NCBI RefSeq assembly: GCF_018417635.1
Contig: NZ_CP071007.1
Coordinates: 496,001-560,000, forward strand
Source of the DNA: Pseudomonas sp. SORT22
Lineage (GTDB): Bacteria; Pseudomonadota; Gammaproteobacteria; Pseudomonadales; Pseudomonadaceae
Direction of reading: 5' to 3'
DNA length: 64,000 nucleotides
Shown here: in pieces, positions 1 to 8,426 of the stretch
How positions within the stretch are numbered: the stretch's first letter is position 1
How the letters are laid out: each line of letters opens with the position of its first letter
The notes under the pieces: model-generated
What the model was told of the DNA's origin: nothing
Databases searched by the model: none
The model's input: the letters and a program-made list of their open reading frames with translations, nothing else
Translations under genes and position numbers: made by a program

Positions 1-471
1 CCCGAGGCGGGCTGCCGGGTTGCCGAAGTATTCCGCCTGGGCGACTTGCAGCGGCCACAGGGTAACGGGATGGGCACTACGAAACTCGCAAGGCGTTTGC
101 GAATCGCGACCAAGGGTGGCGCGCAGCACGCTGCCACGCGGCAGGGTGAAGCCGGCACTGAGCGAACCTTCATCTGGATCGGCCTGCATCTGCACCACCG
201 TCATCGACGGCGTCGGCGCCAGGTAGTGCGGGTAGGCGATCTCCAGCAGGTTGTGGGTGAAGGTCGGGTACTCGGCATCGAGCTTGAGTTGCACCCGTGC
301 GGTCAGGTAGGCAAAACCTTCGAGCAGGCGCTCGACATAGGGGTCGGCGCAGTCAATGCCGGACAGGGTCAGGCGCCCGGCGATCTTCGGGTATTCCCGG
401 GAAAATTCTGCCGCGCTTTCGCGGATGTGTTGCAGTTCCTGGTTGTACAGCTCGAGCAGGCGCGGGTTCAT
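1..471 (-). CDS. tssF: TssF, T6SS baseplate protein (N-terminal part only)
   Basis: This is the first 157 codons of TssF; the rest lies beyond the left edge. TssF is a cytoplasmic baseplate subunit that works with TssE, TssG and TssK to seat the contractile sheath. The N-terminus starts [13 protein letters not shown] and continues with the family-typical segments [12 protein letters not shown] and [17 protein letters not shown]. The ATG overlaps the tssE stop as ATGA, so the two are translationally coupled in the minus-strand operon running from tssA. The next genes leftward would be expected to be tssG, tssH and vgrG, but they are not visible here. Confidence 0.95.
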   Translation of the reverse strand, partial: MNPRLLELYNQELQHIRESAAEFSREYPKIAGRLTLSGIDCADPYVERLLEGFAYLTARVQLKLDAEYPTFTHNLLEIAYPHYLAPTPSMTVVQMQADPDEGSLSAGFTLPRGSVLRATLGRDSQTPCEFRSAHPVTLWPLQVAQAEYFGNPAARLG

Positions 472-983
472 GGACGTCTCCGGCGCTCGGCGGGGGCCAC
501 CCGGACATGCCCGGATTCCAGGTCAAGGCCGGTGCGCAGCAGCAACGGTAGTGCCGCCGGCTGGGCCCACAGGTCGCCTTCGATCTCGAAACTCAGGGCG
601 TTGTTGTTCATTTCCCCCGGTGCGACCTGGGCGCGAACCCTCAGGCTGCTGCGCAGGATGCGCGGTTCGAAGGTGGCGATGGCCTGGTAAATGATGCTCT
701 CCAGTGCGCTGATATCAATGTTCGAGGCGCTGTTACCGGCCAGTGCCGGCAGGCCGTAGTTGACCACCGAAGTGCCGGCCGGGGTGTTGAGGGTGGCGGC
801 CGCATCGAGCAGTGAAGTGGTGTTGAGCAGCCAGGTGAGGTCGCGCAGTACCGAGGCCTTGAGCTGGCTCAGCGAAAGCACGCGCTTGTCGTTGGCTTCT
901 TGCAGGTTGCCGGGCTCGTCGTCGGTCAGACGATCGAGCAGCGAAGGCTGCAGACGGTCACGTGCAGCGATTTCGGCTACCAA
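468..983 (-). CDS. tssE: TssE, gp25-like T6SS baseplate protein
   Basis: TssE is the phage gp25 homologue of the T6SS baseplate and helps initiate sheath polymerisation. The 171-residue product has the usual N-terminal [15 protein letters not shown] segment. It also has the gp25 core pattern, with VVNYGLP, then [16 protein letters not shown] in the middle, and a beta-rich C-terminus. The start appears to be TTG at 983: GGAG sits 7 bases upstream, no ATG or GTG lies nearer in frame, and a stop occurs 12 codons upstream. Its stop overlaps the start of tssF. A REP palindrome separates it from hcp. Confidence 0.92.
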   Translation of the reverse strand: MVAEIAARDRLQPSLLDRLTDDEPGNLQEANDKRVLSLSQLKASVLRDLTWLLNTTSLLDAAATLNTPAGTSVVNYGLPALAGNSASNIDISALESIIYQAIATFEPRILRSSLRVRAQVAPGEMNNNALSFEIEGDLWAQPAALPLLLRTGLDLESGHVRVAPAERRRRP

Positions 984-1025
984 GGGGCGGCTCCGGTGGT
1001 GATATGCGTGAGTGCGTTATCCCTA

Positions 1026-1074
1026 TCGCGGGGCAAGCCCGCTCCTACAGGGTGGGAGCGGGTTTGCCCCGCGA
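1026..1074. repeat. REP palindrome between hcp and tssE
   Basis: A near-perfect inverted pair: TCGCGGGGCAAGCCCGCTCC, a short spacer with TACAGGG, then the complement ending GCCCCGCGA, with one mismatch (GGTTTG against GGCTTG). It is the common Pseudomonas REP type, found again at 33721, 51096 and 54480. It lies inside the T6SS operon downstream of hcp, where such hairpins can stabilise the upstream mRNA. That role is inferred. Confidence 0.9.
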
Positions 1075-1089
1075 AGAGGGCGAAACGCA

Positions 1090-1578
1090 TCAGATCTTGA
1101 CGTTCTGGCGCACGTTCCAGCCGTACTTGACCGGGCCGCCGTCTTTGGTGCCGTCAGCTTTCTGCGGCTGGTAATCGACCGTGACTTTGCCGAAGTTCAG
1201 GGTGACGTTTTCGGTCAGGCGGTCATCGCCGCCCGAGCCACCGGTGCTCAGCGAGCTGATCAGCACTTCTTCGAGGTTGATGATCAGGTACTCGACCTGG
1301 CTCTCGCCACCGGCCTTGCGCACGGTCAGCTTGACCTTGTCGATGTGCTTGCCGCTGGAGCAGTGCATCATCAGGTTGGGGCTGGATTTGTCGACGTACT
1401 TGGTCAGCGACAGGTCCTGGATGTTGACCTTGCCGGCGCCGCCGCCACCACCCATGTGCATGTTGCCGGACTGGGCCATGCCCCAGCTCCAGTTCAGCAC
1501 ATCGATTTCGTCCTTGTGGGCCTTGTCCATGGACTCGCCCTTGATGTCGCCAATCTTGATGAAAATATCAACTGCCAT
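1090..1578 (-). CDS. hcp: Hcp, T6SS inner tube protein
   Basis: Hcp forms stacked hexameric rings that make the secreted inner tube of the T6SS. The product starts MAVDIFIKIGDIKGES, the hallmark Hcp1-type N-terminus, and has the family segment EYLIINLEEVLISS with a glycine-rich loop before it. At 162 residues it has the normal length. I chose the ATG at 1578 because GGAG lies 5 bases upstream and the next start, 7 codons earlier, has no ribosome binding site. A hairpin separates it from tssC. That could allow Hcp to be made at a higher level than the sheath proteins. Confidence 0.97.
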   Translation of the reverse strand: MAVDIFIKIGDIKGESMDKAHKDEIDVLNWSWGMAQSGNMHMGGGGGAGKVNIQDLSLTKYVDKSSPNLMMHCSSGKHIDKVKLTVRKAGGESQVEYLIINLEEVLISSLSTGGSGGDDRLTENVTLNFGKVTVDYQPQKADGTKDGGPVKYGWNVRQNVKI

Positions 1579-1622
1579 GTTGTCTCCAGAGTGTGGCATC
1601 TACCACATTATTTTTTCAGTGC

Positions 1623-1643
1623 ACGCCCCGCAGCACGGGGCGT
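1623..1643 (-). other. GC-rich hairpin between tssC and hcp
   Basis: ACGCCCCG and CGGGGCGT form an 8-bp stem with a 5-base loop in the short gap between the tssC stop and hcp. No U-tract follows on the minus strand, so it is not a standard terminator. It may instead be an mRNA processing or stability element that uncouples hcp dosage from tssBC. Confidence 0.6.
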
Positions 1644-1659
1644 TCTAGCGAGCCTGGGC

Positions 1660-3153
1660 TCAGGCGCCCTTGGCCGACGGCAACTTCGATACCAGGCGCA
1701 GCGACACAGTCAGCCCTTCGAGCTGGTAGTGCGGGCGCAGGTAGAAACGCGAGTTGTAGTAACCCGGGTTGCCTTCGACTTCTTCGACCACCACTTCGGC
1801 AGCTGCCAGTGGGTGCTGGGCCTTGGTGGTTTCGGTGGAGTGGGCCGGATCGCCATCGACGTAGTTGAGGATCCAGTCCTGCAGCCAGCGCTGCATCTCG
1901 TCCTTCTCTTTGAACGAGCCGATCTTGTCGCGCACGATGCACTTCAGGTAGTGAGCGAAGCGGCAGGTGGCGAACAGGTACGGCAGGCGCGCGGCCAGGT
2001 TGGCGTTGGCGGTGGCGTCCGGGTCGTCGTACTCGGCAGGTTTTTGCAGCGACTGGGCGCCAATGAAGGCGGCGAAGTCGGTGTTCTTCTTGTGCAACAG
2101 CGGCATGAAACCGTTCTTCGCCAGTTCCGCTTCACGGCGGTCGGAGATGGCGATTTCAGTCGGGCACTTCATGTCCACGCCACCGTCATCGGTAGGGAAG
2201 GTGTGCGCCGGCAGGTTCTGCACTTCGCCACCGGACTCGACGCCGCGAATCCGCGAGCACCAGCCGTAGTACTTGAACGAGCGGTTGATGTTCACCGCCA
2301 TCGCGTAGGCGGCGTTGGCCCAGGTGTACTTGGCGCTGTCGGCGCCATCGGTGTCTTCTTCGAAGGCGAAGGCTTCTACCGGGTCGGTCTTGGCGCCATA
2401 CGGCAGGCGCGCCAGGAAGCGCGGCATGGTCAGGCCGATGTAGCGCGAGTCTTCCGATTCACGCAGCGAGCGCCAGCCGGCGTACTCGGGGGTGGTGAAG
2501 ATTTTGGTCAGGTCGCGCGGGTTCGACAGCTCCTGCCACGAGCCCATGCCCATCACGGTCGGCGAGGCCGCAGCGATGAACGGCGAGTGCATGGCGGCAC
2601 ACACCTTGGACAGCTCGCCGAGCAGCTCGACGTCCGGTGGCGACTGGTCGAAGTAGTAGTCGCCGACCAGGCAACCATACGGCTCGCCGCCGAACTGGCC
2701 GTACTCTTCTTCGTACATCTTCTTGAACAGCGGGCTCTGGTCCCAGGCCGTGCCCTTGAATTTCTTCAGGGTCTTGTGCAGGTCGGGCTTGGAGATGTTG
2801 AGCACGCGGATTTTCAGCTGCTCGTCGCTCTCGGTGTTGTTGACCAGGTAGTGCAGGCCCCGCCAGGCGCTTTCCAGCTTCTGGAACTCGGGGTGGTGGA
2901 TCACCTGGTTGACCTGGGCGGTGAGCTTGGCGTCGATGGCGGCAATGATCGATTCGATCGACTTGATCGCGTCATTGGACACCAGGTCGGTTTGCGCCAG
3001 GGCCTGTTCGGCCAGGGTGCGCACCGCAGTTTCGACGGCCTCGCGGGCGCGCTCGGTCTTGGGTTTGAATTCTTGCAGCAGCAGCGAAGCGAACTCGCTG
3101 GCTTGCTCGGTGGCCGCTGGCTGGGCCTGGGTATCACGCATCGGATCGGTCAT
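1660..3153 (-). CDS. tssC: TssC, T6SS sheath large subunit
   Basis: TssC, with TssB, forms the contractile sheath around the Hcp tube. The 497-residue protein has the standard family length and hallmark segments: HPEFQKLESAWRGLHYLV near residue 90, then GEPYGCLVGDYYFD, and PRFLARLPYG in the middle. It ends in a C-terminal FYLRPHYQLEGLTVSLRLV strand. ATG at 3153 is preceded by AGGA 9 bases upstream. tssB ends 15 bases before it. TssC carries the sheath core and the surface recognised by the ClpV unfoldase is on its TssB partner. Confidence 0.98.
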   Translation of the reverse strand: MTDPMRDTQAQPAATEQASEFASLLLQEFKPKTERAREAVETAVRTLAEQALAQTDLVSNDAIKSIESIIAAIDAKLTAQVNQVIHHPEFQKLESAWRGLHYLVNNTESDEQLKIRVLNISKPDLHKTLKKFKGTAWDQSPLFKKMYEEEYGQFGGEPYGCLVGDYYFDQSPPDVELLGELSKVCAAMHSPFIAAASPTVMGMGSWQELSNPRDLTKIFTTPEYAGWRSLRESEDSRYIGLTMPRFLARLPYGAKTDPVEAFAFEEDTDGADSAKYTWANAAYAMAVNINRSFKYYGWCSRIRGVESGGEVQNLPAHTFPTDDGGVDMKCPTEIAISDRREAELAKNGFMPLLHKKNTDFAAFIGAQSLQKPAEYDDPDATANANLAARLPYLFATCRFAHYLKCIVRDKIGSFKEKDEMQRWLQDWILNYVDGDPAHSTETTKAQHPLAAAEVVVEEVEGNPGYYNSRFYLRPHYQLEGLTVSLRLVSKLPSAKGA

Positions 3154-3168
3154 GAGGCTTTGTCCTGA

Positions 3169-3684
3169 TTAAGCGTTCGGCTCGGCATCCTGGGGCTTTG
3201 GCGCGCTGGCCAAGGCCTGGAGCAGGGCCGGATCCTTGATGGCTTTCATGATGATTTCTTCGGCGCCGGTCTTGCCGTCCATGTAGGTCAGCAGGTTGGC
3301 CAGCTGGGTCCGCGCTTCGAGCAGCTGGTTCAGCGAATCGACCTTGCGCGCCACGGCGGCAGGGCTGAAGTCGTCCATGCTCTCGAAGGTGATATCCAGG
3401 CTCAGGTTGCCTTCGCCGGTCAGCTCGTTGGGTACGTGGAACGCCACCCGTGGCTGCATGGCCTTGAGGCGCGAGTCGAAGTTGTCGACGTCGATTTCCA
3501 GGAACTTGCGCTCGGCGACCGGGGCCAGCGGCTCGGCAGGCTTGCCCGCGAGGTCGGCCATGACGCCCATGACGAAAGGCAGCTGGACCTTTTTTTCGGC
3601 GCCGTAGAGCTCGACGTCATACTCGATCTGCACCCGCGGCGCGCGATTGCGCGCAATGAATTTCTGAGAACTGGGGTTCGCCAC
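3169..3684 (-). CDS. tssB: TssB, T6SS sheath small subunit
   Basis: TssB is the small sheath subunit that interlocks with TssC. The 171-residue protein begins MANPSSQKFIARNRAPRVQI and carries the typical VQLPFVMGVMADL stretch, followed by KFLEIDVDNFDSRL and a helical C-terminus. It starts with GTG at 3684, supported by AGGAGG 6 bases upstream. It is followed within 15 bases by tssC, with which it forms obligate heterodimers. A 95-base gap separates it from tssA upstream. Confidence 0.97.
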   Translation of the reverse strand: MANPSSQKFIARNRAPRVQIEYDVELYGAEKKVQLPFVMGVMADLAGKPAEPLAPVAERKFLEIDVDNFDSRLKAMQPRVAFHVPNELTGEGNLSLDITFESMDDFSPAAVARKVDSLNQLLEARTQLANLLTYMDGKTGAEEIIMKAIKDPALLQALASAPKPQDAEPNA

Positions 3685-3779
3685 GTTGTTCCTCCTGGTC
3701 GCAGGTGCGACGGTATTGGCGTCATCGATCGTTGCCGGTAACGGTGTTGCGTATGTGCGTTGGGTCAGGCCCGCAGGCC

Positions 3780-4811
3780 TCAGTCAGCTTCGGGTCCGCG
3801 CAGGGTTTCGAACTGCGACAGCCCATCGGGGATCAAGTCGCGGACGATCGCGGCAAAATCGGCGTTGACCAGATTTTTCGCGCGGTTGAGCAGCACCGGC
3901 AGCGGGCTCGAGGGCTCGTGGCGGGCGTAGTACTTGAGAATTCGGTCAAGGCTGCGCAGCACTTCGTCGCGGCTGGCGATATCGGCCGAAGCGCGGGCGA
4001 TGGCGGGCGCGGGGGCGGCCTCGGCAACCGGCGTCGAGCTGTTGGCAGCGCTGCTGATTTCGCTGGCGTCGTTGGCGGCCTGCTCGCTGGCCGGCGCATG
4101 TTCGGCAAGAATCTGTGCGGCCTGGCGCAGTGGCTGCTTGAGCGCGCTCAGATCAACTCCGCTGGCCGATCCGACCTGCTCGTTGACGTATTGCTCGATT
4201 GCCTCGGCGGCCTCGCGGGCTTGCTGTAGCGCCTCGCGGGTGGCCTGCAGTTGCTCGCCATCGCTGTCGCGCAGGGCGCCGCCGAGTTCGTCGGCGTTGA
4301 GCGTCTCGCTGGCAAAGTGCTGCAAACCGCTGGCGTGCAGGGCTGCGCGCAGGCTGACCGGGCCGAAGGCGCGGGAGCGGGTCAGCAGGCTTTCGCGCAG
4401 CAGGGCGATGTTGGTCTCGCAGACCAGACCGGCGAGGGCGTTGATACGCACTGTCGGGTCGTTGTCGTCATCGGCGTCGAGCTGCGGATGGACCTGCGGC
4501 CAGTACTGGCGCAACAGCTCGTTGATCAGTTGCAGAGTGTTGGCCAGGCCGGCAATGCCGTGCAGGGCGAGGGCACTTTGCAAGAGGAAATGAGTGACGC
4601 GAAGGTCTTTGCTGCGTTGCAGCAGGGCGGTGCAGGACTGTTCGATCTGCCGCCACTGCGGAGCTTCGGCAGGCTGGATGGCATCGCCCATGACACGCTC
4701 GGGCCGGCCTTGGGCATCACGCTCCAATTGCAGGAAGTCCGGGTCGTATTCAAGGTCGTCGCCGCAAGGAAAGTTTTCCGAAACGGCAGCGAGCAAATGC
4801 GCTGAGTTCAC
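3780..4811 (-). CDS. tssA: TssA, T6SS assembly cap protein
   Basis: TssA binds the baseplate and then the growing sheath end to guide tube/sheath assembly. The N-terminal ImpA_N domain (about residues 10-130) shows SENFPCGDDLEYDPDFLQLE, then EAPQWRQIEQSCTALLQRSKDLRV, then LINELLRQYWPQVHPQLDADDDNDPTVR. A helical middle and Ala/Pro-rich linker follow. The short C-terminal helical domain ends LIPDGLSQFETLRG. The start is GTG at 4811; a GGAG lies 11 bases upstream, which is a long spacing. It is the first gene of the minus-strand T6SS arm, divergent from tagH. Confidence 0.95.
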   Translation of the reverse strand: MNSAHLLAAVSENFPCGDDLEYDPDFLQLERDAQGRPERVMGDAIQPAEAPQWRQIEQSCTALLQRSKDLRVTHFLLQSALALHGIAGLANTLQLINELLRQYWPQVHPQLDADDDNDPTVRINALAGLVCETNIALLRESLLTRSRAFGPVSLRAALHASGLQHFASETLNADELGGALRDSDGEQLQATREALQQAREAAEAIEQYVNEQVGSASGVDLSALKQPLRQAAQILAEHAPASEQAANDASEISSAANSSTPVAEAAPAPAIARASADIASRDEVLRSLDRILKYYARHEPSSPLPVLLNRAKNLVNADFAAIVRDLIPDGLSQFETLRGPEAD

Positions 4812-5204
4812 CAGATATCGATCTCCGTATCGTCCCGTGGTGGGGGTGGCTAATGTGTGCTAGTTGGTTTTGTGACATAGCGCACATAATTTGCTGAGTT
4901 GTCCTTAGTTGATATCAAAGTGATATCACGCCTGTTCAGCAAGTTGCGCATTTTTGGTTTATTTCCAATTGGCTGTCAAGGTAAGCTAGCGGCCCATCGT
5001 GACCTGCATACTGGGCCGTACAGGTTTATTGACTTGTTGGTCAGGGTAGCGGTGGATGTCATTTGAAACTGATAAACATCAGCGAAAAGTGAACGAAATT
5101 CGGACATTCAGTAGACTTTTTCAGGGATTGGAAGCGAATCGTGGCAAGTGTGGCAGGCCTCCAGCGGGCCCACAGGCGATTCGGGATGTTGCTAAGGAGG
5201 CGTG
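4812..5204. promoter_or_regulatory. Divergent promoter region between the two T6SS arms
   Basis: About 390 bp with no gene, and more AT-rich than the flanks. It must carry the promoters for tssA (minus) and tagH (plus). I see two adjacent palindromes at 4909-4929, listed separately. On the plus strand TGGCAGG-N4-CAGC at 5151-5165 has the GG-N10-GC spacing of a sigma-54 promoter but lacks the TTGC element, so I do not call it one. No clear sigma-70 promoter stands out. AAGGAGG at 5194-5200 is the tagH ribosome binding site. Confidence 0.7.
4909..4929. promoter_or_regulatory. Tandem palindromes, candidate operator of the T6SS arms
   Basis: TTGATATCAA (4909-4918) and GTGATATCAC (4920-4929) are two perfect 10-bp palindromes sharing the core TGATATCA. 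Their centres lie 11 bp apart, about one helical turn, so two protein dimers could bind on the same DNA face. They sit about 100 bp upstream of tssA. The regulator is unknown. Confidence 0.5.
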
Positions 5205-6536
5205 ATGTCGCTGAGTCTTACTATTACCAGTTATCACAAGATTACCCCTGGCCAATGTCCTGAAAAGTTCATCGAGTCAGGTGCCATCAGTATTGGTCGC
5301 GGCCCCGATAATGATTGGGTGCTGCCCGATCCGGAGCGTCTGGTTTCTTCGCAACATTGTGTAATTCAATATAAAGACGGCCGTTATTACCTGACCGATA
5401 ACAGCACTAATGGTGTCGAATTAATTCACGCCGGTATTCGCTTGCGTCGCGGTAACAGTGAGCCGTTGATGGATGGCGAAGTCATCCGTATCGGCGAGTA
5501 CGAAATCCAGGCACGGATCGATTCAAGCTTCAAGATTGCCGATGGCAACCCGCACGGTGCTGACGCCGCCAATAGCTTCGAGGCGCTGATGGCCAACCAG
5601 GCCGGTGCCGCTGCGACCCCCCAAAATGCTGTTGCGCCAGCGTTGATCCAGGGCGCGTCGAGCAATGCCACCTTGCCGGACCTGTTCGATTTTCTTGCAC
5701 CGGCGAGCATTGCGCCGGTGACCCGCGCCGATCACGTGCCTGCCCAGCAGCATGATTTTCGCCCGCCAACGCCCGTAGCGTCGACGCCTGAGCCGGTACC
5801 GGCAAGCCCTGGAGTGATTCCCGAAGACTGGGACCTGTTCGCCGAACCGGTGCCGGCGGCGCCCGCGCCTGTCGTTGTAGCTGTCGAACCAGCCATGCCC
5901 GCACCCATGCCCGCGCCTGTCGAGGCCTCGGCGCAGGCTGGCGACTCCAGTGTGCTGGCCCAGGCGTTCCTGCGCGGTGCGGGCCTTGAACATCTGCGTA
6001 TCGACAGCGCCCAGGTCGAGGCGCAGATGGAAGCCCTTGGCCGCAGTTATCGCTTGATGGTCGAGGGCCTGATCGATGTGTTACGTGCGCGCAGCAGCCT
6101 CAAGGGCGAGTTCCGCATGCAGCAGACGATGATCCGCCCGGCAGAAAACAACCCGCTCAAGTTCGCGCCCAATGCCGATGAAGCGCTGCTGTTGCTGCTG
6201 CGCCATGGCAACCACGCGTTCATGGCGCCGGACCAGGCGGTACGCGACAGTTTCGACGACTTGCGCGCGCATCAGCTGGCAGTGATGGCCGGTGTTGAAG
6301 CGGCGATCAAGCACCTGCTCGGGCGCTTCGAGCCGGCGCAGCTGGAATCGCGGCTCGGCGAACCGGCAGGGCTGTCGAAGCTGTTCGCAGGTTCGCGCCA
6401 GGCGCAGTACTGGCAGCAGTTCACCGAGCTGTACAGCAAGATTTCCCGGGAAGCCGAAGACGACTTCCAGGACCTGTTCGGGCGCGAATTCAGTCGCGCC
6501 TACGAGGAGCACAGCGCGCGTCTGCAGCGCTCCTGA
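5205..6536 (+). CDS. tagH: TagH/Fha, FHA-domain T6SS regulator
   Basis: This is the FHA-domain scaffold of the T6SS, which when phosphorylated by PpkA promotes assembly and secretion. The FHA domain is at residues 25-100, with G31-R32, SSQH at 48-51 and NSTNG at 66-70, the phosphothreonine-binding residues. A proline/alanine-rich linker (about 125-240) leads to a helical C-terminal TagH-type domain. I chose the ATG at 5205 over the GTG three bases earlier because AAGGAGG ends 4 bases upstream of it. It opens the plus-strand T6SS arm. The presence of kinase and phosphatase genes downstream supports regulation by threonine phosphorylation. Confidence 0.95.
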   Translation: MSLSLTITSYHKITPGQCPEKFIESGAISIGRGPDNDWVLPDPERLVSSQHCVIQYKDGRYYLTDNSTNGVELIHAGIRLRRGNSEPLMDGEVIRIGEYEIQARIDSSFKIADGNPHGADAANSFEALMANQAGAAATPQNAVAPALIQGASSNATLPDLFDFLAPASIAPVTRADHVPAQQHDFRPPTPVASTPEPVPASPGVIPEDWDLFAEPVPAAPAPVVVAVEPAMPAPMPAPVEASAQAGDSSVLAQAFLRGAGLEHLRIDSAQVEAQMEALGRSYRLMVEGLIDVLRARSSLKGEFRMQQTMIRPAENNPLKFAPNADEALLLLLRHGNHAFMAPDQAVRDSFDDLRAHQLAVMAGVEAAIKHLLGRFEPAQLESRLGEPAGLSKLFAGSRQAQYWQQFTELYSKISREAEDDFQDLFGREFSRAYEEHSARLQRS

Positions 6537-6572
6537 AACAAACGGAAAGTGCCACGTCATTGAGGACGCAGG

Positions 6573-7070
6573 ATGATTCGAACAATGCTGATGGCAGCGG
6601 TAACCACACTGCTGCTCAGTGGTTGTAGCAAGGATGAAGTCGCAGCACCGGTCCAGCCCGAGGTGGCGGGGCCTACCAGCGTCACCTTGTATTTCAGTGC
6701 CGCCGCCGGGCTCAACCCGGGCGCCAACGGCCAGGCCGCGCCTGTGCGCGTGCGCATTCTCGAACTGAAGAACAGCGCAGGTTTCAGCCGCGCCGATTAT
6801 TTTGCCCTGGCCGAACGCGGCCCGGCGACCCTGGGCGCCGACCTGCTAGATCAGGACGAAGTGCTGGTGCAGCCCGGTGAGCAAGTGCGCATCGACCGGC
6901 CGTTGAACCCGCTGACGCGCCAGATCGGCCTGGTGGTCGGCTACCGCGAAATCGACCAGGCGCAATGGCGCAGCCTGCTGCCAGTGCCGCCGCTGGACTA
7001 CCAGATCAGCCTCGATGTTCGCGCTGTGCGCAGCGTTGCCCATACCTCCCCAACCAGCACCGCCCAATAG
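6573..7070 (+). CDS. tssJ: TssJ, T6SS outer-membrane lipoprotein
   Basis: TssJ is the outer-membrane lipoprotein that anchors TssM in the trans-envelope complex. The 165-residue precursor has a short signal peptide with lipobox LSGC, so the mature protein begins at Cys18. Ser at +2 fits outer-membrane sorting. The body is the expected beta-sandwich, with VTLYFSAAAGLNP and the family motif VRVRILELKNSAGFSRADYF. It follows tagH by 36 bp and precedes tssK by 15 bp, as expected for this operon. Confidence 0.95.
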   Translation: MIRTMLMAAVTTLLLSGCSKDEVAAPVQPEVAGPTSVTLYFSAAAGLNPGANGQAAPVRVRILELKNSAGFSRADYFALAERGPATLGADLLDQDEVLVQPGEQVRIDRPLNPLTRQIGLVVGYREIDQAQWRSLLPVPPLDYQISLDVRAVRSVAHTSPTSTAQ

Positions 7071-7085
7071 GCGATCGGAGAAGCC

Positions 7086-8420
7086 ATGTCCTGGAACAAT
7101 CGTGTGGTCTGGTCGGAAGGCATGTTCCTCGGAACCCAGCACTTTCAACAACATGACCGTTATCTCGAGAACCTTATCGATGCCCGCAGCCGGCCGCTGT
7201 CGGCGGGCGCCTGGGGCTTCTCCGAGCTGCTGGTCGACCAGGGCCTGCTGGCCCAGGGCAAGCTGGCCATCGTTTCTGCCCGCGGGCTGCTGCCCGATGG
7301 CACGCCGTTCAACATCCCCCACGATGACCTGGCGCCCAGCCCGCTGAACATCGACGACAACCTGCGTGATGGCCTGGTGTACCTGGCCTTGCCGCTCAAG
7401 CGCGCCGGTGCCCGCGATACCGTGGACGAAGGCGAAGCCGCAGGTGGCGCGCGTTATGTCAGCCGGGTGGCCGAAGTGCGTGACGACAACGCGCCGTTCG
7501 AGAACCGCGCCCCGGTCGCCCTTGGCTCCCGTGCGCTGCGCTTGATCACCGCCGAAGAAGGCCTGAGCGACTATGCCGCGCTGGGCCTGGTACGTATCAA
7601 GGAAAAACGCGCTGACCGCGCCCTGGTGCTGGATGACAGCTATATCGCGCCGGTGCTGGATGTATCGGCGAGCAAAAGCCTGTCGGCATTTCGCAGCGAA
7701 CTGCTGGGCCTTTTGCATCAACGCGGTGAAGCACTGGCCGGGCGGGTGGTGGCCTCCGGTGCCGGTGGTGCTTCGGAGATCGCCGACTTCATGCTCCTGC
7801 AACTGGTCAATCGCGCGCAACCGCTGGTCGAGCACCTGAGCCAGTTGAGCCCGTTGCACCCGGAGCGGCTGTACAGCGAGCTGGTCAGCCTGGCCGGTGA
7901 GTTTGCCACCTTCTGTGCCAGCAACCGCCGCCCGGGTGAGTTCCCGGTGTACCAGCATGACGACCTGGCGGCGAGCTTCGCCCCGGTCATGCAGGCGCTG
8001 CGCGAAGCCCTGTCGATGCTGATCGACAGCAAGGCCACGCCGATCCCGATTGTCGAGAAGGCCTATGGCATTCATGTCGCCATGCTTGCCGACCGCAGCC
8101 TGCTCGACAATGCCAGTTTCATTCTCGTGGTGCGTGCCGACGTACCGAGCGAAACCCTGCGCGGGCGCTTCGCCCAGCAAAGCAAGATCGGCGCGGTCGA
8201 GCACATCCGTGACCTGGTCAACCTGCAACTGCCGGGCATCGGTCTGTTGCCGCTGCCGGTGGCACCACGGCAGATCCCGTTCCATGCCGGCTCCACCTAC
8301 TACGAGCTCGATCGCGGCAGCGAGCACTGGCAGCAACTGCAGAACGCCGGCGGCTTTGCCTTCTACGTCGCAGGCGAGTTCCCGGGGCTGAACCTGGCCT
8401 TCTGGGCCATCCGAGGATAA
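7086..8420 (+). CDS. tssK: TssK, T6SS baseplate/membrane-complex connector
   Basis: TssK is a cytoplasmic trimer that links the baseplate to the TssJLM membrane complex. The 444-residue product has the family N-terminus NNRVVWSEGMFLGTQHFQQHDRY. Its C-terminus ends in SEHWQQLQNAGGFAFYVAGEFPGL, also typical. The length matches the family. The ATG lies close behind tssJ with GGAG upstream, and tssL follows after 6 bases. Confidence 0.97.
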   Translation: MSWNNRVVWSEGMFLGTQHFQQHDRYLENLIDARSRPLSAGAWGFSELLVDQGLLAQGKLAIVSARGLLPDGTPFNIPHDDLAPSPLNIDDNLRDGLVYLALPLKRAGARDTVDEGEAAGGARYVSRVAEVRDDNAPFENRAPVALGSRALRLITAEEGLSDYAALGLVRIKEKRADRALVLDDSYIAPVLDVSASKSLSAFRSELLGLLHQRGEALAGRVVASGAGGASEIADFMLLQLVNRAQPLVEHLSQLSPLHPERLYSELVSLAGEFATFCASNRRPGEFPVYQHDDLAASFAPVMQALREALSMLIDSKATPIPIVEKAYGIHVAMLADRSLLDNASFILVVRADVPSETLRGRFAQQSKIGAVEHIRDLVNLQLPGIGLLPLPVAPRQIPFHAGSTYYELDRGSEHWQQLQNAGGFAFYVAGEFPGLNLAFWAIRG

Positions 8421-8426
8421 GCCGCA

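Noticed and set aside
1012..3168. Plus-strand open frame of 718 codons opposite hcp and tssC
   Set aside because: It is the antisense of two well-supported genes in GC-rich DNA, with no domain pattern and repetitive Val/Ala/His/Gln content.
5151..5165. Sigma-54-like promoter ahead of tagH
   Set aside because: GG and GC have the right spacing, but the -12 box is CAGC, not TTGC, so the match is too weak to call.
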